Shown here: positions 13,221 through 16,023 of the stretch, piece by piece | How the letters are laid out: each line of letters begins with the position of its first letter | Position numbering within the stretch: position 1 is the first letter of the stretch | Assembly (NCBI GenBank): GCA_041627895.1 | Contig: JBFKQC010000085.1 | Coordinates: 1-16,023 of the forward strand | DNA: 16,023 nt | Source of the DNA: JBFKQC01 sp041627895 | Lineage (GTDB): Bacteria; Pseudomonadota; Alphaproteobacteria; Rhodobacterales; Rhodobacteraceae | Direction of reading: 5' to 3' | Notes under the pieces: model-generated | The model's input: the letters and a program-made list of their open reading frames with translations, nothing else | The model's database searches: none | What the model was told of the DNA's origin: nothing | Position numbers and translations under genes: made by a program

Positions 13221-14339
13221 ATGACGGGACTGTCCCAGAAGATCACCGGCCTCGACCTCTGGGCACTGGCCCTGCCCGTCACCTCGCGGCGCGACCACGG
13301 GATCGGCACCGTCGAGGGCGCCTGCGAGATCGTCGTGCTCAGGCTGACCGCTGAAGGCGGCGCCGAGGGCTGGGGCGAGGCCAGCCCCTGGGCGCCGTTC
13401 ACCGGCTCGCCCGAGGCCGCCTTCGCCGCGCTCGACCGCCACATCCGCCCGCACGTGCTGGGCCGCCGGGTCGCCGACATCCCCGCGATCATGGCCGATG
13501 CCGCCCGCGCCGTGGCCCACGCGACCGAGGCGAAGGCGGCACTGGAAACCGCGCTTCTCGACCTCGCGGGACGGATCGCGGGGGTGCCGGTCTGGGCGCT
13601 GCTCGGCGGCAAGTGCCGCGACGCGATCCCGCTGTCGGTCTCACTCGCCAACCCGGATTTCGGCGCCGATCTGGCGCTGGTCGACCAGATCCGGGCGGAC
13701 GGCGTCGGCATCGTGAAGCTGAAGACCGGGTTCAGGGACCATGCCTTCGACATCATGCGGCTGGAGCGGCTGGCGCAGGACCATCCCGGTCTCGACGTGC
13801 GGGTCGATTTCAACCCGGGTCTGGCGCCCGAGGGCGCCGTCGGCAAGGTCCGTGATATCGCCGCGTTCAAACCCGTCTTCATCGAACAGCCCGTCGCCGC
13901 GCATCACTTCGCCCTGATGCGCCGGATTCGCGATGCCATCGACGTGCCGCTGCTGGCCGACGAATCGGTGTTCGGCCCCGAGGACATGGCGCGCGCCGTG
14001 GCCGACGGCATCTGCGACGGCGTCTCGGTCAAGATCATGAAGGCCGGCGGGCTGACGCGGGCGCGCGCGGTCGCGCAGACCGCCGGCGCCGCGGGGCTTT
14101 CGGCCTATGGCGGCGACATGTTCGAGGCCGGGCTGGCGCATCTGGCGGGCGCGCACATGATCGCCGCCACGCCCGAGATCGGACTGGGCTGCGAATTCTA
14201 CCAGGCGCGCTATTACCTGGCCGAGGATATCCTCGAGGAACCCTTCCCCTGCGACGGCGGGCAGGTCCGGGTACCCGACGGGCCGGGCCTGGGGATACGG
14301 CCCGACCCGGGCAAGCTCGAACGCATGAGGATCGGATGA
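13221..14339 (+). CDS. Enolase superfamily enzyme, muconate cycloisomerase-like
   Basis: 372-residue member of the mandelate racemase/muconate lactonising group, which abstracts the proton next to a carboxylate on a Mg-bound substrate. The N-terminal capping domain covers about 1-130 and the barrel carries the expected set: KLK at 166-168, metal ligands Asp196 (VDFNPGL), Glu222 (FIEQPV) and Asp247 (LADESVFGPEDMARAV), and the second-face Lys271 (VSVKIMKAGGL). The C-terminal GCEFYQARYYLAEDILEEPF is typical of muconate-cycloisomerase-like entries. The exact reaction is open: cycloisomerisation, racemisation, epimerisation or dehydration. The start is uncertain: ATG 13221 fits the family but has no clear ribosome binding site; the only GGAGG (13180-13184) lies 36 nt upstream, before two hairpins, and an in-frame TTG occurs at 13212. 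Confidence 0.85.
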   Translation: MTGLSQKITGLDLWALALPVTSRRDHGIGTVEGACEIVVLRLTAEGGAEGWGEASPWAPFTGSPEAAFAALDRHIRPHVLGRRVADIPAIMADAARAVAHATEAKAALETALLDLAGRIAGVPVWALLGGKCRDAIPLSVSLANPDFGADLALVDQIRADGVGIVKLKTGFRDHAFDIMRLERLAQDHPGLDVRVDFNPGLAPEGAVGKVRDIAAFKPVFIEQPVAAHHFALMRRIRDAIDVPLLADESVFGPEDMARAVADGICDGVSVKIMKAGGLTRARAVAQTAGAAGLSAYGGDMFEAGLAHLAGAHMIAATPEIGLGCEFYQARYYLAEDILEEPFPCDGGQVRVPDGPGLGIRPDPGKLERMRIG

Positions 14340-14357
14340 CCGGACGCCCGACGGAAA

Positions 14358-14460
14358 GGCCGCGCCCAGACGGCCCGGCCAAAGCGGCGGCGAAGCCGCC
14401 CGCCACGCGATTTCGAATTCGCGTGCGGCAATGCCTTTCGAAAGGCCTTGCGGCGCAAGG
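14358..14460. repeat. Dense run of inverted repeats between the enolase and FAD genes
   Basis: Within about 100 bp lie GGCCG/CGGCC (14358-14380), a perfect GGCGGC-GAA-GCCGCC (14386-14400), a 22-bp palindrome CACGCGA-T-TTCGAA-T-TCGCGTG with one T-T mismatch (14404-14425), a perfect 14-bp palindrome GCCTTTCGAAAGGC (14433-14446), and CCTTGC-GGC-GCAAGG (14446-14460). The last one covers part of the ribosome binding site of the following gene. It may be a REP-type repeat, a set of operators or a structured mRNA segment that sets the ratio of the two proteins. Confidence 0.6.
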
Positions 14461-14469
14461 GGACAGACC

Positions 14470-15726
14470 ATGGCGATGAAGGTCGCGATCGTCGGCGCCG
14501 GCATCGTCGGCGTCTCGGCCGCGCTGTGGCTGGTGCGCGACGGGCACGAGGTGGTGCTGATCGACCGGGCCGGGCCCGGCGAGGGCACGAGCTATGGCAA
14601 TGGCGGGGTGCTGGCCTCGTGCGCCGTGGTGCCGGTGACGGTGCCGGGGCTTCTGGCCAAGGCGCCGAGTATGCTGTTCGATCCGAACCAGCCGCTGTTC
14701 CTGCGCTGGTCCTACCTGCCGCGGCTGTTGCCCTGGCTCTTGCGCTATCTGCGGAACGCCAACGCCGCGGACACGCGCCGCATCGCTGCAGCGCTGGCGC
14801 CGGTGATCGGCGACAGCCTGAACGACCACCTGGCGCTGGCCAGGGGCACGCGGGCCGAGAAGTGGCTGGTGCCGTCGGACTACCTTTACGTCTACGACAG
14901 CCGGGCGAAGTTCGAGGCCGACGCCTTCGGCTGGGGCCTGCGCCGGGACCACGGCTTTGCCTGGGACGAACTCGACCGAGCGGCGTTCCGCGCCTACGAT
15001 CCGATCTTCGCCGATCATCTGGGCTTTGCCGTGCGGCTGCGCGGGCACGGCCGGATCGCCGACCCGGGACAATACGTCAAGGACCTCGCCGCCGAGGCCG
15101 AGGCGCTGGGCGCCCGCATCCTGCAGGCCGATGTCGAGGACTTCGCCCGCGACGGCGGGCGCGTCACCGGCGTGCGCGCGGGCGGCCGGACGATCCCCTG
15201 CGACGCGGCGGTGGTGGCCACCGGCGCCTGGTCGCGCCCGCTGGCGCGCAAGCTGGGCCTCAAGGTTCCGCTCGAGACCGAGCGCGGCTATCACATCGAG
15301 TTCCTGGAGCCGTCCGTGATGCCGAAGGCACCGGTCATGATCGCCGGGGCCAAGTTCGTCCTCACGCCGATGGAGGGCCGGCTGCGTGCCGCCGGCGTGG
15401 TCGAATTCGGCGGGCTGGACGCGGGCCCTAGCCGCGCGCCCTTCGACCTGCTCCGGCGCAACGTGACGGCCGCGCTGCCCGGACTGACCTGGAAGGACGC
15501 CAGGGAATGGATGGGCCACCGCCCGGCGCCGGCGGATTCGATCCCGGTGATCGGCGAGGTGCCGGGGCTTGGCGGCGCCTTCACCGGTTTCGGCCACCAT
15601 CATGTCGGGCTGACCGGCGGGCCGAAGACCGGGCGCATCCTGGCGCAGCTCGTCGCGGGACGGAAACCGAATGTTGACCTGACACCCTATTCTCCGGCAC
15701 GGTTCGCCCGGTCGGACAATCAATGA
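14470..15726 (+). CDS. FAD-dependent amino-acid dehydrogenase, DadA-like
   Basis: 418-residue flavoprotein of the DAO/DadA family, which oxidises D-amino acids (or N-substituted glycines) to 2-oxo acids, usually passing electrons to the respiratory chain. The dinucleotide motif VAIVGAGIVGVSAAL occupies residues 5-19, with acidic Asp32 ending the second strand (VVLIDRAGPGEGTSYGNGGV). RGYHIEF and the C-terminal FAD loop GFGHHHVGLTGGPKTGRILA are also typical of DadA relatives. ATG 14470 (MAMKVAIVGAG) is preferred over ATG 14431 because AAGGGGACAGACC precedes it. The gap from the enolase gene is 130 bp and full of inverted repeats. In this cluster it would take the product of the racemase or epimerase and deliver a 2-oxo acid to the ThDP enzyme; the substrate is not known. 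Confidence 0.88.
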   Translation: MAMKVAIVGAGIVGVSAALWLVRDGHEVVLIDRAGPGEGTSYGNGGVLASCAVVPVTVPGLLAKAPSMLFDPNQPLFLRWSYLPRLLPWLLRYLRNANAADTRRIAAALAPVIGDSLNDHLALARGTRAEKWLVPSDYLYVYDSRAKFEADAFGWGLRRDHGFAWDELDRAAFRAYDPIFADHLGFAVRLRGHGRIADPGQYVKDLAAEAEALGARILQADVEDFARDGGRVTGVRAGGRTIPCDAAVVATGAWSRPLARKLGLKVPLETERGYHIEFLEPSVMPKAPVMIAGAKFVLTPMEGRLRAAGVVEFGGLDAGPSRAPFDLLRRNVTAALPGLTWKDAREWMGHRPAPADSIPVIGEVPGLGGAFTGFGHHHVGLTGGPKTGRILAQLVAGRKPNVDLTPYSPARFARSDNQ

Positions 15727-15732
15727 ATTGAT
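15719..15732. promoter_or_regulatory. Inverted repeat ATCAAT-GA-ATTGAT before the TRAP gene
   Basis: A perfect 6+2+6 symmetric site in an AT-rich patch at the end of the FAD gene, 32 bp before the dctP start. It resembles small operators of GntR/FadR-type regulators and could control the transporter genes. No regulator gene is in the window. Confidence 0.35.
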
Positions 15733-15763
15733 ACAAAAGACCTGACACATGGGAGGAAAAGAC

Positions 15764-16023
15764 ATGAAGACGCTGACCAGACTGCTGGCCGCCACGGCGA
15801 TCACCGCCGCCGCGACGGTGGCGAACGCCGCAGAGAAGTGGGATATGCCGATGGCCTATTCCGGCTCGAATTTCCACTCTGTGACCGGCGCCGAGTTCGC
15901 CGAATGCGTGACCACGGGGACCGGCGGCGATATCGAGGTCGTCACCCATCCCTCGGGCAGCCTGTTCCCCGGCGCCCAGATCAAGCGCGCGATCCAGACC
16001 GGCCAGGTGCCGATCGGCGAGCG
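15764..16023 (+). CDS. dctP: TRAP transporter substrate-binding protein DctP (5' part)
   Basis: Start of a periplasmic solute receptor for a tripartite ATP-independent (TRAP) transporter; only the first 86 residues fit in the window. A classical signal peptide (MKTLTRLLAATAITAAATVA then NA, cleavage likely after Ala22) is followed by AEKWDMPMAYSGSNFHSVTG and the family block TGGDIEVVTHPSGSLFPGAQ, then IKRAIQTGQVPIGE. ATG 15764 has an excellent ribosome binding site, GGGAGGAAAAGAC, 37 nt after the FAD gene stop. The membrane subunits DctQ and DctM are expected just beyond the right edge. TRAP systems bind carboxylate-bearing solutes, which fits the enzymes upstream. Confidence 0.9.
   Translation, partial: MKTLTRLLAATAITAAATVANAAEKWDMPMAYSGSNFHSVTGAEFAECVTTGTGGDIEVVTHPSGSLFPGAQIKRAIQTGQVPIGE

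Noticed and set aside
11363..13882. 839-codon minus-strand open frame opposite the ThDP and enolase genes
   Set aside because: The plus strand carries intact catalytic motifs of both enzymes; the minus product is low-complexity Arg/Ala/His sequence.
14035..15804. 589-codon minus-strand frame opposite the FAD dehydrogenase
   Set aside because: Shadow of the enolase end and FAD gene; no ribosome binding site or domain.
10644..16023. Ectoine or hydroxyproline-betaine degradation cluster
   Set aside because: The ectoine genes (doeA/B, eutB/C) and the Rieske demethylases of betaine routes are absent, and the enolase protein has the muconate-cycloisomerase-like C-terminus, unlike the HpbD sequence I recall.

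Overview
This window is about 16 kb of GC-rich DNA. From protein family resemblance it is chromosomal DNA of a marine Rhodobacterales bacterium (Roseobacter/Paracoccaceae type, Alphaproteobacteria). The signs are a Roseobacter-type Hint_2 protein, a TRAP transporter binding protein, alphaproteobacterial RpoB, L10 and NusG, and a small intergenic repeat I associate with this order. The genus cannot be told from the sequence alone. I see no tRNA, rRNA, CRISPR array or insertion sequence.

Left half (1-8244, essentially all minus strand): the beta-operon region that makes the transcription and translation machinery, read right to left as secE - nusG - rplK - rplA - rplJ - rplL - rpoB (rpoB runs off the left edge). 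The gene order is the classical one but it is broken by unrelated genes. kynA (tryptophan 2,3-dioxygenase) lies in the opposite orientation between secE and nusG. A YdeI/OmdA-like gene follows nusG by 3 nt. A Hint-domain protein gene sits between rplA (which ends in an intrinsic terminator) and rplJ. Promoter-like sequences, mostly of the form TTGNNN-N17-TAnnnn, precede secE, nusG, rplK and rplJ, so the old operon probably runs as several separate units. rplJ has a 383-nt leader ending in two mutually exclusive hairpins over its ribosome binding site. The rplL-rpoB spacer holds several strong hairpins. RpoB itself carries an unusual 49-codon, 54% GC insertion in its beta2 lobe.

Middle (8245-10602): mtnA (methylthioribose-1-phosphate isomerase, TTG start), a TetR regulator gene broken by an in-frame amber codon and apparently lacking its first helix, a perfect 16-bp palindromic operator beside it, and a small unknown gene facing away.

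Right part (10644-16023): a catabolic cluster. A two-cysteine Asp/Glu-racemase-family gene is divergent from a plus-strand series: ThDP-dependent acetolactate-synthase-like enzyme, enolase-superfamily (muconate-cycloisomerase-like) enzyme, DadA-like FAD amino-acid dehydrogenase, and the start of a TRAP substrate-binding protein. Together they suggest import of a small carboxylate or amino-acid-like compound, racemisation/epimerisation, oxidation to a 2-oxo acid and ThDP-dependent cleavage. The substrate is unknown to me and the pathway is the best candidate here for an undescribed system.
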